DNA of 64,000 bases, taken from Planktothrix sp. FACHB-1365 (GTDB taxonomy: Bacteria > Cyanobacteriota > Cyanobacteriia > Cyanobacteriales > Microcoleaceae). The stretch's first letter is position 1. Each line of letters begins with the position of its first letter. The notes under the pieces are model-generated. The model searched no databases. It saw only the letters and a list, made by a program, of their open reading frames with translations, and was not told where the DNA came from. Made by a program: the position numbers and the translations under genes. Below are positions 36,797-45,407 of the stretch, piece after piece. Where the stretch lies: NCBI RefSeq assembly GCF_014697575.1, contig NZ_JACJSC010000005.1, positions 186,001 to 250,000 on the forward strand, given 5' to 3'.

Positions 36797-36855
36797 ATTA
36801 AGTAGATGCACCCTGAATTTATCTCCCGCAGTGCGAACTGAGAGGGAGATTTTTG
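36797..36855 (+). ncRNA. Candidate small RNA or attenuator ending in a terminator-like hairpin
   Basis: Downstream of the promoter, ATCTCCC (36821-36827) pairs with GGGAGAT (36844-36850), followed by TTTTGTTT. This has the form of an intrinsic terminator. The product would be a ~60-nt RNA, or a leader that controls read-through into the gene at 36878. No known RNA family motif is seen. Confidence 0.4.
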
Positions 36856-36877
36856 TTTAGATTGGTTTTCAACTCCT

Positions 36878-37114
36878 ATGGTGTCTTTCAATCCTAAAGG
36901 ACGATTCAGCCGACCTATCTTCCAATATGGTCTTCTAGCGCTGATGACTTTAATACTCGGTGTATCTTTACCCCAGTTACCGTTTTGGGATCATTCCCCT
37001 GTTCCCCACTCCGGGAAGGAAGTTTTGGTGCGTCAATTCCTGTCCCATGCGTCCGAACTCGCTATCCGTTATCAACAAAATCAAACGATTTCTTCCGTTT
37101 CCACCCAGAATTAA
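36878..37114 (+). CDS. Small single-helix membrane protein, unknown
   Basis: This is a 78-residue protein with a basic N-terminus (FNPKGRFSRP), one helix (about residues 17-34, YGLLALMTLILGVSLPQL) and a polar C-terminal part (QFLSHASELAIRYQQNQT). No family is recognised. It is likely a real gene, because it has its own promoter (36762-36790), a terminator-like leader hairpin and a strong terminator 12 bases after the stop. Confidence 0.6.
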   Translation: MVSFNPKGRFSRPIFQYGLLALMTLILGVSLPQLPFWDHSPVPHSGKEVLVRQFLSHASELAIRYQQNQTISSVSTQN

Positions 37115-37125
37115 ATAACCTCAAT

Positions 37126-37161
37126 AAAAAACCACCTCGGAATTTACCAAGGTGGTTTTTT
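37126..37161. terminator. Bidirectional intrinsic terminator
   Basis: AAAAAACCACCT at 37126-37137 pairs over 12 bp with AGGTGGTTTTTT at 37150-37161. It can stop the small membrane-protein gene on the plus strand and tmRNA, whose 3' end is 15 bases away, on the minus strand. Confidence 0.9.
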
Positions 37162-37175
37162 AGGGTGTAGGGGAA

Positions 37176-37561
37176 TGGAGCATATGGGAATCGAACCCAT
37201 GTCCAGAACAAGTATTTACTCCTTGCTCATTCACAGACTTAGCCTTTCTGATCCTCAAGGCGGGAACCCCTCATTATCCCGAAGGGTGGGATGCACTGGT
37301 TAAATCTTAGCTAACTCTCAACCAGAGGAACGAAGTTAGAGCATCCGTTGGGGGTTGGTCTATTGTCCTTAACGGAGTCAAACGATAGACGCTCGAACCT
37401 ACAAGAGGTGTTTAGGCAGCAACAGCGGCTGATTTACGAGCAAAAGGAACGATATTGTTCGCAGTTACATTTTGTTTGAGCCTGGATTTACGAGAGGTGA
37501 CTCACTCTCGGCCTGCATCACTTGGTAGCTTTCCTTACCCTGTCGAAACCAGTAATGCCCC
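37176..37561 (-). ncRNA. ssrA: Transfer-messenger RNA (tmRNA)
   Basis: This RNA rescues stalled ribosomes and tags the nascent protein. On the minus strand it begins GGGGCATTACTGGTTTCGAC at 37561 and ends with a T arm GGTTCGATTCCCAT-type segment and ATGCTCCA, with the 3' CCA encoded at 37178-37176. GGGGCAT pairs with ATGCTCC to form the tRNA-like acceptor. The tag frame reads (A)ANNIVPFARKSAAVAA followed by TAA, a cyanobacterial tag. Length is 386 nt. The terminator at 37126-37161 follows directly. Confidence 0.97.
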
Positions 37562-37737
37562 TTGCACTATTACTATACTAGACAATATTTTTGCGATCGT
37601 CAAGTTCTGGTTAAAAAATTTTCCGAGAAGCAGCACAGAAGCGATCGCAACTCTTACACTATGTATGGTCTAGTGATCTTTGCTAAATTGTAATAAATTT
37701 AAGGGAAATAACGCCTTGAAGCTAGGATATTTTCACC

Positions 37738-38469
37738 ATGTCTCAAACCTATGAAGTCTGGAAAACTGCTGAACTCTCTCAAGCCTTTTTAGAGGGAGTC
37801 CGAGGGGCAATTCCCTTAGCGGCGGAACAAATTGATATTTTATTAAGAATACTCAGAAAAGCTCAACCTCATCTCGATAGTTTTTTAGATTTAGGCTGTG
37901 GAGATGGAGTTTTAGGACGATCTATTTTAAGGGAATATCCTCATGCAAAAGGGGTGTTTTTAGATATTTCTGAAACAATGGTTCAAGTGGCACAAGAGAA
38001 AGTGGATCAGTCTTCGGGAAATCTTACTTTTATTTTACAAGATTTTAGCCAAAAAGATTGGGTTAATCAACTTCAAAATCAGGCTCCCTTTGCTGCTATT
38101 ATATCCGGGTTTTCAATTCACCATCAACCGGATGAACGTAAAAAAGAATTATATCAGGAAATTTTTGATTTACTCAAACCCGGAGGTATTTTCCTCAATT
38201 TAGAACATATTGCCTCAGCGACTCCTTGGGGTGAGCAGTTATTTGATGAATTATTCATAGATTCTTTATATGCCTATCATCAACAATTAGGCAATAATTT
38301 ATCACGGGAAGAAGTCGATCAAAAATATTATAATCGATCAGATAAAACTGCCAATCTTTTAGCTTCTGTTGAATTGCAATGTGAGTGGTTACGGGAGATG
38401 GAATATCAAAATGTAGATTGTTTTATGAAATTATTTGAAATCGCCTTATTTGGAGGAATAAAACCCTAA
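37738..38469 (+). CDS. Class I SAM-dependent methyltransferase
   Basis: This 243-residue protein has a Rossmann methyltransferase core: motif I FLDLGCGDGVLGRSIL near residues 52-67, an acidic strand end VFLDIS near 80, a middle motif AAIISGFSIHH near 122 and the post-core LKPGGIFLNLEHI near 150. The substrate is not predictable. It stands alone after tmRNA, with the next gene 124 bases downstream. Confidence 0.85.
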   Translation: MSQTYEVWKTAELSQAFLEGVRGAIPLAAEQIDILLRILRKAQPHLDSFLDLGCGDGVLGRSILREYPHAKGVFLDISETMVQVAQEKVDQSSGNLTFILQDFSQKDWVNQLQNQAPFAAIISGFSIHHQPDERKKELYQEIFDLLKPGGIFLNLEHIASATPWGEQLFDELFIDSLYAYHQQLGNNLSREEVDQKYYNRSDKTANLLASVELQCEWLREMEYQNVDCFMKLFEIALFGGIKP

Positions 38470-38593
38470 CTCAGGTGGATGTCTTCTGGAATATAGGGTG
38501 TAAAATAGTCTTAATTCCTAAAGTTTTCTGACTGATTTAGATTTGTTTCAAAAGTAAAGCCTATAATAGGAGAACTATTTTACTGGATTGACT

Positions 38594-39118
38594 ATGAAAC
38601 TTTCCTCTGATATCAAGATTCCTTTCCCCCGTCCCCTCGTCTTTAATACCTATCGAGATCGATTAATTGAGGTTGTTAATTTATTACCCCCTAAAAATGC
38701 TGTGAAGTTAGTTTCTCGTCGCGTTGAAGGAGATACGGTTTATACGGTTTATGATTGGGAATCATCAGAAGATGTTCCAGCGCTGTTTGAAGATATATTA
38801 AAATATGACAAACTGCGCTGGACAGAATCAGATACTTGGAATGGGCAGAATTTTACCTTAGATTGGCACATTAAAACCCAAGCTTTTACAGAAGCATTCC
38901 ACTGTTCGGGTAAAAATACCTTTTTAGAAGATAAAAATTCTACCTTAATTCAAACGCGAGGAGAAATTGAACTAGACCCAGATAAACTAGAGGGAATTCC
39001 TGTATTTCTCAGAAGTCAATTAGCAAATGTATTTGAGGAAGTTCTAGGAAAGAAACTTGAACCCAATTTAATCGAGATGGGGAAAGGAGTACAAAAATAC
39101 TTAGAAAAACATAAATAA
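38594..39118 (+). CDS. SRPBCC/DUF2505-like lipid-binding-fold protein
   Basis: This 174-residue protein begins MKLSSDIKIPFPRPLVFNTYRD, a START/SRPBCC-type opening. Alternating beta strands (VKLVSRRVEGDTVYTVYDWE, DKLRWTESDTWNGQNFTLDW, STLIQTRGEIEL) follow. A long C-terminal helix (FEEVLGKKLEPNLIEMGKGV) closes the fold. It probably binds a hydrophobic ligand; the family resemblance is moderate. I use the ATG at 38594; a TTG two codons upstream (38588) is possible and slightly better placed for the AGGAG at 38568. Confidence 0.65.
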   Translation: MKLSSDIKIPFPRPLVFNTYRDRLIEVVNLLPPKNAVKLVSRRVEGDTVYTVYDWESSEDVPALFEDILKYDKLRWTESDTWNGQNFTLDWHIKTQAFTEAFHCSGKNTFLEDKNSTLIQTRGEIELDPDKLEGIPVFLRSQLANVFEEVLGKKLEPNLIEMGKGVQKYLEKHK

Positions 39119-39308
39119 ATTTTACTTTCTCCAGAAGTTATTCAGTTCTGAGGGTTGGGGGATGGTTTCGACCTGGGAGACTAAACTGTCATTCAGGAAA
39201 CTGTCACCCTAGCCATAAATTGGGCTACACCTGCTATGATCAGTTGGCTACTAATTGTAATTTCTGAAAACGGATAGGTTGTTGTTTTTTACAAATTCTA
39301 AACCTTCA

Positions 39309-40703
39309 ATGGCAAAATTGGCTTCTTCCAAGATTGAATTGCAAAATCGTCAAAGGGTACTGCTTCAGGTTCAAAAAGAAGTAAAGCAGTATCGGTTACA
39401 GTCGTTACATCGCGCCGTTTTAACGCATTTAGCACAGGAAACTCCCCCCTTAAAAATGCGACGAATTTGGGATGTGGAGTTAAAAGTTAGCCATCATCCC
39501 AGTGTTCGTTTAACACCGGATACGGGAATTATTCAAATTTTTGATCGCTTGAATGGGAGATTATTAATTTTAGGTGCTCCGGGCTCAGGAAAAACAACAA
39601 CGTTAATCGGATTAACTAAAGTATTGGTTAGTCGCGCGGAAAGGGATACGGAAGAACCTATTCCGGTTTTACTAAATTTATTAACCTGGAAAAATCCACA
39701 ACAAACTCTCGCGGATTGGATTTTAGAACAACTTCATCTGAAGTATGGGATTGCTATTAATCAGGGTGAAAATTGGATGCAGCAACTAAAAATTTTACCC
39801 TTATTAGATGGATTAGATGAACTTCCTTTCGCAAAACAAGTTCAATGTATTCAAGAGATTAATCAACTGTTAAATGGAGAGATCGCACCGTTACATTTAG
39901 TCGTTTGTGCCAATGTTTTAAGTTATCAAAAACTTCCAGAACGCTTAGTTCTCAATGGTGCAATTTTTTTACGTCCTTTAACCTCTCTCCAAATTCAAGA
40001 TTATCTGATTAATTCTCGTAGTCGAGAATTGTGGCAAAATATTGAAACCGATGAACCGTTATTAAAGTTAGCAAAAGTTCCGTTATATTTAACTATGATG
40101 ACGTTAGCTTATGAAGAAATTTTAATGATGTCTTGGAAACATCTAAATTCTTTTGAAGAACAACGTCAGTATTTATTTAATGCTTATATTCGTCGTCAAC
40201 TGCATCAAGATATTTATAAATCAGAATATCCTCCAGGAAAAGCCCCGAAATCTGAGAGTTTTAGACGGTGGTTAGGATGGTTAGCAACTCATCTTAAAAC
40301 CGATGAAGCCACAGAATTTTGTGTTAAAAAAATCCCGATCCATTGGTTAAATGATGAAGGACAAAAGCAACGTTATAAATTAACTTTAAAGATAATTTTA
40401 GGGTTAATCTGGGTGATGATTTTGCTGATTATATTAGCTGGAGTTATCTTACGTCAAACTCCACTATTAATTATGGGAATGGGTCTAGGATTATTGTTTG
40501 CAATTTTATTAGAAACATCAGGTTTAAAGGAAACAATAGAACAGTTTGCTATTCGATGGGTTTTGTGGAAAGATGGGAATATTCCTTGGAATTATCAACG
40601 GTTTTTGAAAGATTGCAGTCGTAAATTATTGTTACATAAAATAGGCGATCGCTATCGTTTTATTCACCGTTTATTACAGGAACATTTTGCAAATAAAATT
40701 TAA
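39309..40703 (+). CDS. NACHT-domain NTPase with C-terminal membrane helices
   Basis: This is a signal-transducing STAND-type NTPase. An N-terminal helical segment (about 10-60) precedes the NACHT domain. Walker A is GAPGSGKTT at 89-97, Walker B is LLDGLDELP near 165-173, and a sensor-like region follows (LVVCANVLSYQKLP). Two adjacent membrane helices lie at about 355-395 (IILGLIWVMILLIILAGVIL, LLIMGMGLGLLFAILLE). The short C-terminus ends YRFIHRLLQEHFANKI. No WD40, TPR or LRR sensor is attached, so it is shorter than most cyanobacterial NACHT proteins. ATG at 39309 is preferred over a TTG ten codons earlier. It lies directly upstream of CRISPR array 2; NACHT proteins include known phage-defence members, but a defence role here is inference. 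Confidence 0.85.
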   Translation: MAKLASSKIELQNRQRVLLQVQKEVKQYRLQSLHRAVLTHLAQETPPLKMRRIWDVELKVSHHPSVRLTPDTGIIQIFDRLNGRLLILGAPGSGKTTTLIGLTKVLVSRAERDTEEPIPVLLNLLTWKNPQQTLADWILEQLHLKYGIAINQGENWMQQLKILPLLDGLDELPFAKQVQCIQEINQLLNGEIAPLHLVVCANVLSYQKLPERLVLNGAIFLRPLTSLQIQDYLINSRSRELWQNIETDEPLLKLAKVPLYLTMMTLAYEEILMMSWKHLNSFEEQRQYLFNAYIRRQLHQDIYKSEYPPGKAPKSESFRRWLGWLATHLKTDEATEFCVKKIPIHWLNDEGQKQRYKLTLKIILGLIWVMILLIILAGVILRQTPLLIMGMGLGLLFAILLETSGLKETIEQFAIRWVLWKDGNIPWNYQRFLKDCSRKLLLHKIGDRYRFIHRLLQEHFANKI

Positions 40704-41056
40704 GAGTTAAACTAGAATAATTGAAGTCTTTGTTATGTTGAGTGAAATGAAGCATCTCAGAAAGTGTTTATTGTTGACGCAGACTTCAATACCTTGGACA
40801 ATCCATATCATAGAAAATTAATCTTGACAAGAGGTTCTATTTGGTTTACTATAGTTTTCGTGAATCGAAGCGGGAGTCAAAAACTGGGGGGATTCACGAA
40901 AAACGCCAGAACCTCGACAATTAAATAGTTTTTATTGTTGAGTTAGGTTAATTATTGCCAATCTCTTGCAATAATGAAGGCTGAAATGAGGCTAAAAATG
41001 AGGTTCACGAAAAGTGGCTTCAAAATGCCTACTCTATCCCAGTTTCAGGGGACAGT
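40704..41056 (+). promoter_or_regulatory. CRISPR array 2 leader with promoter and 12-bp inverted repeat
   Basis: A sigma70-like promoter is present: TTGACA 40824-40829, a 17-base spacer, and TACTAT 40847-40852. Over the expected start lies a perfect inverted repeat, TTTTCGTGAATC 40855-40866 with GATTCACGAAAA 40891-40902. A further partial copy TTCACGAAAA lies at 41004-41013. This would form a 5' hairpin or act as an operator. The first CRISPR repeat begins at 41057. Confidence 0.65.
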
Positions 41057-42436
41057 CTTTCAACTAATAGAATCCCGTTCGCGGGACTGAAACAAGCAGG
41101 AAGCCAAGCAATAATACAAGAAATTGCTTTACTTTCAACTAATAGAATCCCGTTCGCGGGACTGAAACAAGAAAATAGTCAATGAATCTGCTTTTTGAGG
41201 GGATACTTTCAACTAATAGAATCCCGTTCGCGGGACTGAAACTGAAGATTAAGGAACTATTAGAGCGTTACAATCTTAACTTTCAACTAATAGAATCCCG
41301 TTCGCGGGACTGAAACACTTATACAATATTTGCAACTGAGTCTGAAATGTCAAAGTGCGCTTTCAACTAATAGAATCCCGTTCGCGGGACTGAAACATAA
41401 CTTTTTTCGCATTTCTAACTAATTTCTTGTGTTCACTTTCAACTAATAGAATCCCGTTCGCGGGACTGAAACACAGTTTTAGGTAATCCTCCTAACTTCT
41501 GTGCTAATTCGTGCTTTCAACTAATAGAATCCCGTTCGCGGGACTGAAACAACCGCCAGTTAACTTATTAACTCCCCTAGAACAACTTTCAACTAATAGA
41601 ATCCCGTTCGCGGGACTGAAACCTGGCGATCTCCTTCGCCGCACAAGTTTTCCCGCTTTCTTTCAACTAATAGAATCCCGTTCGCGGGACTGAAACGATT
41701 TTGAGTCTTCTTCCTCGGTGAAGGAAGCGGGTTTGCTTTCAACTAATAGAATCCCGTTCGCGGGACTGAAACGCAAAAATAGCCCCAAGAAAGAAGCAAG
41801 TTAACTGCTTCTTTCAACTAATAGAATCCCGTTCGCGGGACTGAAACACAAAAACACCACCGGGAAACTGTTACATTCACACCTTTCAACTAATAGAATC
41901 CCGTTCGCGGGACTGAAACATCCCTTAAAACTTGTATATTCTGATTTATACCCATATTTACTTTCAACTAATAGAATCCCGTTCGCGGGACTGAAACATC
42001 TTTCATCTGTTACAATGTCCTCAAGTGTTAGGTTCTTTCAACTAATAGAATCCCGTTCGCGGGACTGAAACTTACCCGCAATAAAACTGATAGTCTGGTG
42101 ATCTTTTTCTTTCAACTAATAGAATCCCGTTCGCGGGACTGAAACTTGATTTAAAAGTCATTAAACCAGATGACAAAACCGCCTTTCAACTAATAGAATC
42201 CCGTTCGCGGGACTGAAACTAAACAAAAGCGGGCTTTCCCCAGGATATTCGATACTTTCAACTAATAGAATCCCGTTCGCGGGACTGAAACGTTAAAACA
42301 TCCAATAAACCATCATGATTTCTATTAGCTTTCAACTAATAGAATCCCGTTCGCGGGACTGAAGCAACCCGCTACAAGATAGCCCTGAAGGGCTTACTAC
42401 GTTTCTACTAATAGAATCCATTCGCGGGACTGAAAC
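41057..42436 (+). CRISPR. CRISPR array 2: 18 intact 37-bp repeats plus one degenerate terminal repeat
   Basis: The repeat starts CTTTCAACTAATAGAATCCC and ends GCGGGACTGAAAC; its stem is TCCCG-TTCG-CGGGA. I counted 18 copies from 41057 to 42365, the last ending GAAGC instead of GAAAC. A 35-nt degenerate copy follows at 42402-42436. Degeneracy at the right end and the leader at the left set plus-strand transcription. The last interval, 42366-42401, contains the dispersed palindrome AGCCCTGAAGGGCTTACTAC rather than an ordinary spacer. The repeat sequence is unrelated to array 1 except for the GAAAC end, so two systems are represented. No cas genes are in the window. Confidence 0.97.
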
Positions 42437-42455
42437 CCTACTTGTTGTTTATTGA

Positions 42456-42848
42456 TTACTGGTTTAAATATCGTTCAATTAACACAATCGCAACAATATC
42501 ATCAATGGGACGGGGTGGGGTTCGCATTCCTTTAGGAATTAAACGAGTTAACCCTTTAGGGGGATAAAGTTGCCAATAGCGATCGCGCGCTTCTAAGGTA
42601 GAATATCGTTCATTAACTTGAATAATAGATAGAGATTTTGGCAAAATTTCAGTTAGTTTTTGTTTCCATAGTTTTGAGGTGGTTTGATCCCCCATGACTA
42701 CCGTTTCAATCGTAAATTGTTGACAGAGAGATTGAATTATTGTAGGAACATCCGATGCTAAAATTACCTGATGATAATATAATTGGGAATCTTCACCCAT
42801 CACGGCAATTCCACACTTTTCTCGACCGGGATCAAAACCTAAAATCAT
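42456..42848 (-). CDS. YqgF/RuvX-like nuclease (RNase H fold)
   Basis: This 130-residue protein begins MILGFDPGREKCGIAVMG, the first Asp strand of the YqgF/RNase H-like resolvase fold. It has further conserved acids in VNERYSTLEARDRYW (Glu/Asp near 82-90) and PIDDIVAIVLIERYL near the end. YqgF proteins process pre-16S rRNA ends; this looks like the cyanobacterial paralogue that is often annotated as a resolvase. Its start overlaps the end of the DUF3084 gene by 17 bases, so the two are co-translated. Confidence 0.82.
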   Translation of the reverse strand: MILGFDPGREKCGIAVMGEDSQLYYHQVILASDVPTIIQSLCQQFTIETVVMGDQTTSKLWKQKLTEILPKSLSIIQVNERYSTLEARDRYWQLYPPKGLTRLIPKGMRTPPRPIDDIVAIVLIERYLNQ

Positions 42849-44448
42849 GGGATTGTTTATCCTGTTGAATAGAATAAGATTGAGAGGTAGAATTTTCTAA
42901 TTTATTCGGCTCTGGATTGAATGGATTGGGAAATTGAGGGATATCATTCAAGGGTTTCTGTTGTCGGGTACTAAAGATCACTTCTCCATTACGACGGGCT
43001 AATAAATCCAGTCGTAACGGCCCTATTGTATAGGCATCTTCCGCAGCAACAGCTTGAATTTCTAGGGGTTGATTATGCTCTTGCAATTGTTGAAAAAAAC
43101 GAATTAATGTATCCATTCTATCATTCCCAATTTGCACTGTTCCATCAACAACCCCAACAAAACGCGCCCGAAAACTAGAAGCATCTAATAGTTGTTGCAG
43201 TTGTTTTCGTAATTGCTCATTAGATAAAGTGGAGGGATTAAAGGTTGTACCCGCAATAATTTCTCCTGTTGTAAATAATAAGCGATTGGGTTCAGCTTTT
43301 GTAAAAACCGCTACTTTTGTTTCACCCACTAAAAAGTTCGCTGCGGAAATGATTTGTACCACATAATCCCGACCATCATCAATTTGATCCATTAACTCTT
43401 CAACTTCGGCTTTGGTAATTTGAATAACTTGGGCTTGATTGGCTTTAGTATTTCCTAATTGCACCACCTCAATAGCATTATCATTGGCTTTTTGTAAAAG
43501 GGTATTAATTGCTTGTAGAGCCGTTTTAGGGTCAGTAATATGCACTAATCCACTGGCTAAAACTTCTCCTCTTTCTAAGACAACACTCCCTTCTCGTAAA
43601 AGTTGAAAATCTCGTTCAACCAGTTCAACTTGATTAGCTAAAATTTGTTTTTGCTGTTCTAATTTTTCCTGTTCTATCTCTAGTTCTTGAAGTCGAGATT
43701 CCCGTTTAGCAATAATTTTATCCTGTTCTGTAATCCGTTTTTCCTGTTGCTCAATTTCTTGATCTTGCTGTTTCATTTCTTGAGCGCGTTTAGCAATTTC
43801 TCGATCACGAGTTTTAATCTGAGCTTTAACTTGTTCTCGTTGTTGAATCAGATTTTGACGTTCCGTTCTGAGTTGGGAAATTTCTGCTTGTAAACTTTGT
43901 TTTTGTTGAAAGACCTGCTGAAGACGATTTTCGGTTCGCGCCAATTCGTCTTCCATTGCGGTTTTTTCCGATTGAATTCCTTGCAATTGTTTTTGAAGCT
44001 CTGTCAACCGACTTTGAGTTTTTTGTAATTCTTCTGCTGTTTGAAAGGCTTGTGATTGGGCCGTTTGTAGCGATTGATTAATCGCATTTAACTGATCCAT
44101 TGCGGTTTTGAGTTCAACTCTGGCTTTGGCTAAATCCGTTTCTACTCGTTTTCTTTCATCTTCAGCACGAGTTAAATCTTTACGAGCATCATTGAGTCGA
44201 GTTTGAATTTTATCAATTTGAAAAACACCCCGACGCAGGGGTTTACTAGAAGCAAATAAAATCCCTAATGTCAATGCGGAAAGGACACTACCCGTTACAA
44301 TAGTAACAACCATAGCAGTGTTGCGGGGGCGTAGATTGAATAAACTCAGCCTGGCCTTTCCAACTTTCGTTCCAAGGCGATCGCTGACAGTGGCAATCAC
44401 GCCTCCCAAAACTAAGATAGATATAACCAGGATAATTCCTGCGGTCAT
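42832..44448 (-). CDS. DUF3084 membrane coiled-coil protein
   Basis: This is a 538-residue protein widespread in cyanobacteria. Two N-terminal helices (about residues 3-20 and 46-66) precede a very long coiled coil (about 75-285, Glu/Gln/Lys-rich, e.g. RLQELEIEQEKLEQQKQILA). The C-terminal region (about 290-500: VLASGLVHITDPKTALQAIN, VVQIISAANFLVGETKVAVF, RARFVGVVDGTVQIGNDR) is the DUF3084 domain. Function is unknown; a structural role at the membrane is an inference from the coiled coil. It forms an overlapping pair with the YqgF-like gene. Confidence 0.88.
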   Translation of the reverse strand: MTAGIILVISILVLGGVIATVSDRLGTKVGKARLSLFNLRPRNTAMVVTIVTGSVLSALTLGILFASSKPLRRGVFQIDKIQTRLNDARKDLTRAEDERKRVETDLAKARVELKTAMDQLNAINQSLQTAQSQAFQTAEELQKTQSRLTELQKQLQGIQSEKTAMEDELARTENRLQQVFQQKQSLQAEISQLRTERQNLIQQREQVKAQIKTRDREIAKRAQEMKQQDQEIEQQEKRITEQDKIIAKRESRLQELEIEQEKLEQQKQILANQVELVERDFQLLREGSVVLERGEVLASGLVHITDPKTALQAINTLLQKANDNAIEVVQLGNTKANQAQVIQITKAEVEELMDQIDDGRDYVVQIISAANFLVGETKVAVFTKAEPNRLLFTTGEIIAGTTFNPSTLSNEQLRKQLQQLLDASSFRARFVGVVDGTVQIGNDRMDTLIRFFQQLQEHNQPLEIQAVAAEDAYTIGPLRLDLLARRNGEVIFSTRQQKPLNDIPQFPNPFNPEPNKLENSTSQSYSIQQDKQSHDFRF

Positions 44449-44564
44449 ACCAAAAATTTAACACTGTAGTTTAAACGGATTCGACCTCTTTTAAGGGTAA
44501 GTGTTTCCTTTAACAATTCAACTGAATTTTCTTTCGTTGGGTTTGGAAATATGCGCCCCATTAA

Positions 44565-45230
44565 CTAGGTGAACTGCTGACTCAAGGTAACGGGATTATG
44601 AACGGTGATCTTTTTCTTATGAATCGAGATCATGTTTTTTTGTCGCAAATCTCCTAATAAACGGGTAACAGTTACTCGCGTTGAACCAATGGCTTCTGCG
44701 ATCGCTTGATGGGATAACTTTAGGTCAATGCGAATCCCATCTTTACCAGGGACACCAAAATCTCGACAAAGAATCAGAAGAAAGCTGACTAATCTTGATC
44801 CCATATCTCGATGGGCTAAGGTTTCAATCATCATCTCTGTTTGTAAAATCCGAGACGATAACCCTCGCAACAACACCATTGAGAGTTCGGGATCACTTTT
44901 GAGTGCTTTCTCAACTTGTTCAATGGGAACCGAGAGCAGTTCGACAGGGGTAAAGGCGACGGCGTGGTAAAACCGATCTGACCGATGACCTGTAATTAAA
45001 GATAAAACACCAAATACACTATTTTCTCGAAGTAAAGCAACAGTAATCTCTTCTCCAGCTTCATAGACTCTGGACAGTTTTACCGCACCTTTGATCAGAA
45101 CATAGACGCGCTCCGCCGGATCGCCGGGAAAGAAGATCGTCTTACCCCGTTCAAAGCTTTCCACGACGGGAGGGAATGCCCCTCCGCCGATGCTGCGGAA
45201 CACTTCTGCTAACGGTCTATCATACGTCAC
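44565..45230 (-). CDS. ntcA: Global nitrogen regulator NtcA
   Basis: NtcA is a CRP/FNR-family activator that senses 2-oxoglutarate and controls nitrogen assimilation. The effector domain ([42 protein letters not shown]) and the long dimer helix ([20 protein letters not shown]) are present. The HTH ([24 protein letters not shown]) and the C-terminus [19 protein letters not shown] are nearly invariant among cyanobacterial NtcA proteins. 221 aa is the usual length. An NtcA box sits 40 bases upstream, consistent with autoregulation. Glutamate synthase, the end point of the pathway it controls, is also in this window. Confidence 0.98.
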   Translation of the reverse strand: MTYDRPLAEVFRSIGGGAFPPVVESFERGKTIFFPGDPAERVYVLIKGAVKLSRVYEAGEEITVALLRENSVFGVLSLITGHRSDRFYHAVAFTPVELLSVPIEQVEKALKSDPELSMVLLRGLSSRILQTEMMIETLAHRDMGSRLVSFLLILCRDFGVPGKDGIRIDLKLSHQAIAEAIGSTRVTVTRLLGDLRQKNMISIHKKKITVHNPVTLSQQFT

Positions 45231-45269
45231 GACCCGATCCCTTGCACTAACAATGCCCTAATTTATTCC

Positions 45270-45283
45270 GTATTTCAGTTTAC
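45270..45283 (-). promoter_or_regulatory. NtcA box (GTA-N8-TAC) upstream of ntcA
   Basis: GTATTTCAGTTTAC matches the NtcA consensus GTAN8TAC exactly. It lies 40 bases before the ntcA start codon; fabI starts about 125 bases away on the other side. No canonical -10 at the usual 22-base distance is evident. Confidence 0.6.
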
Positions 45284-45407
45284 GCTAATTGCATCATCGG
45301 TCAATTAAACAGACCAATGATTGTCCTCTGGTGCGCTTCACCCCTAGGGGGGATAGGCAAATCAATCCCTTTGAGAAGGATACCAATTGCATATAGAATA
45401 GTCTATT

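Noticed and set aside
39160-39185. GGTTTCGAC segment resembling the start of a tmRNA
   Set aside because: No acceptor-stem partner or tag frame nearby; the real tmRNA is at 37176-37561.
41511-41693. Frame in CRISPR array 2 with STNRIPFAGLK repeats
   Set aside because: Translation of the CRISPR repeat, not a gene.
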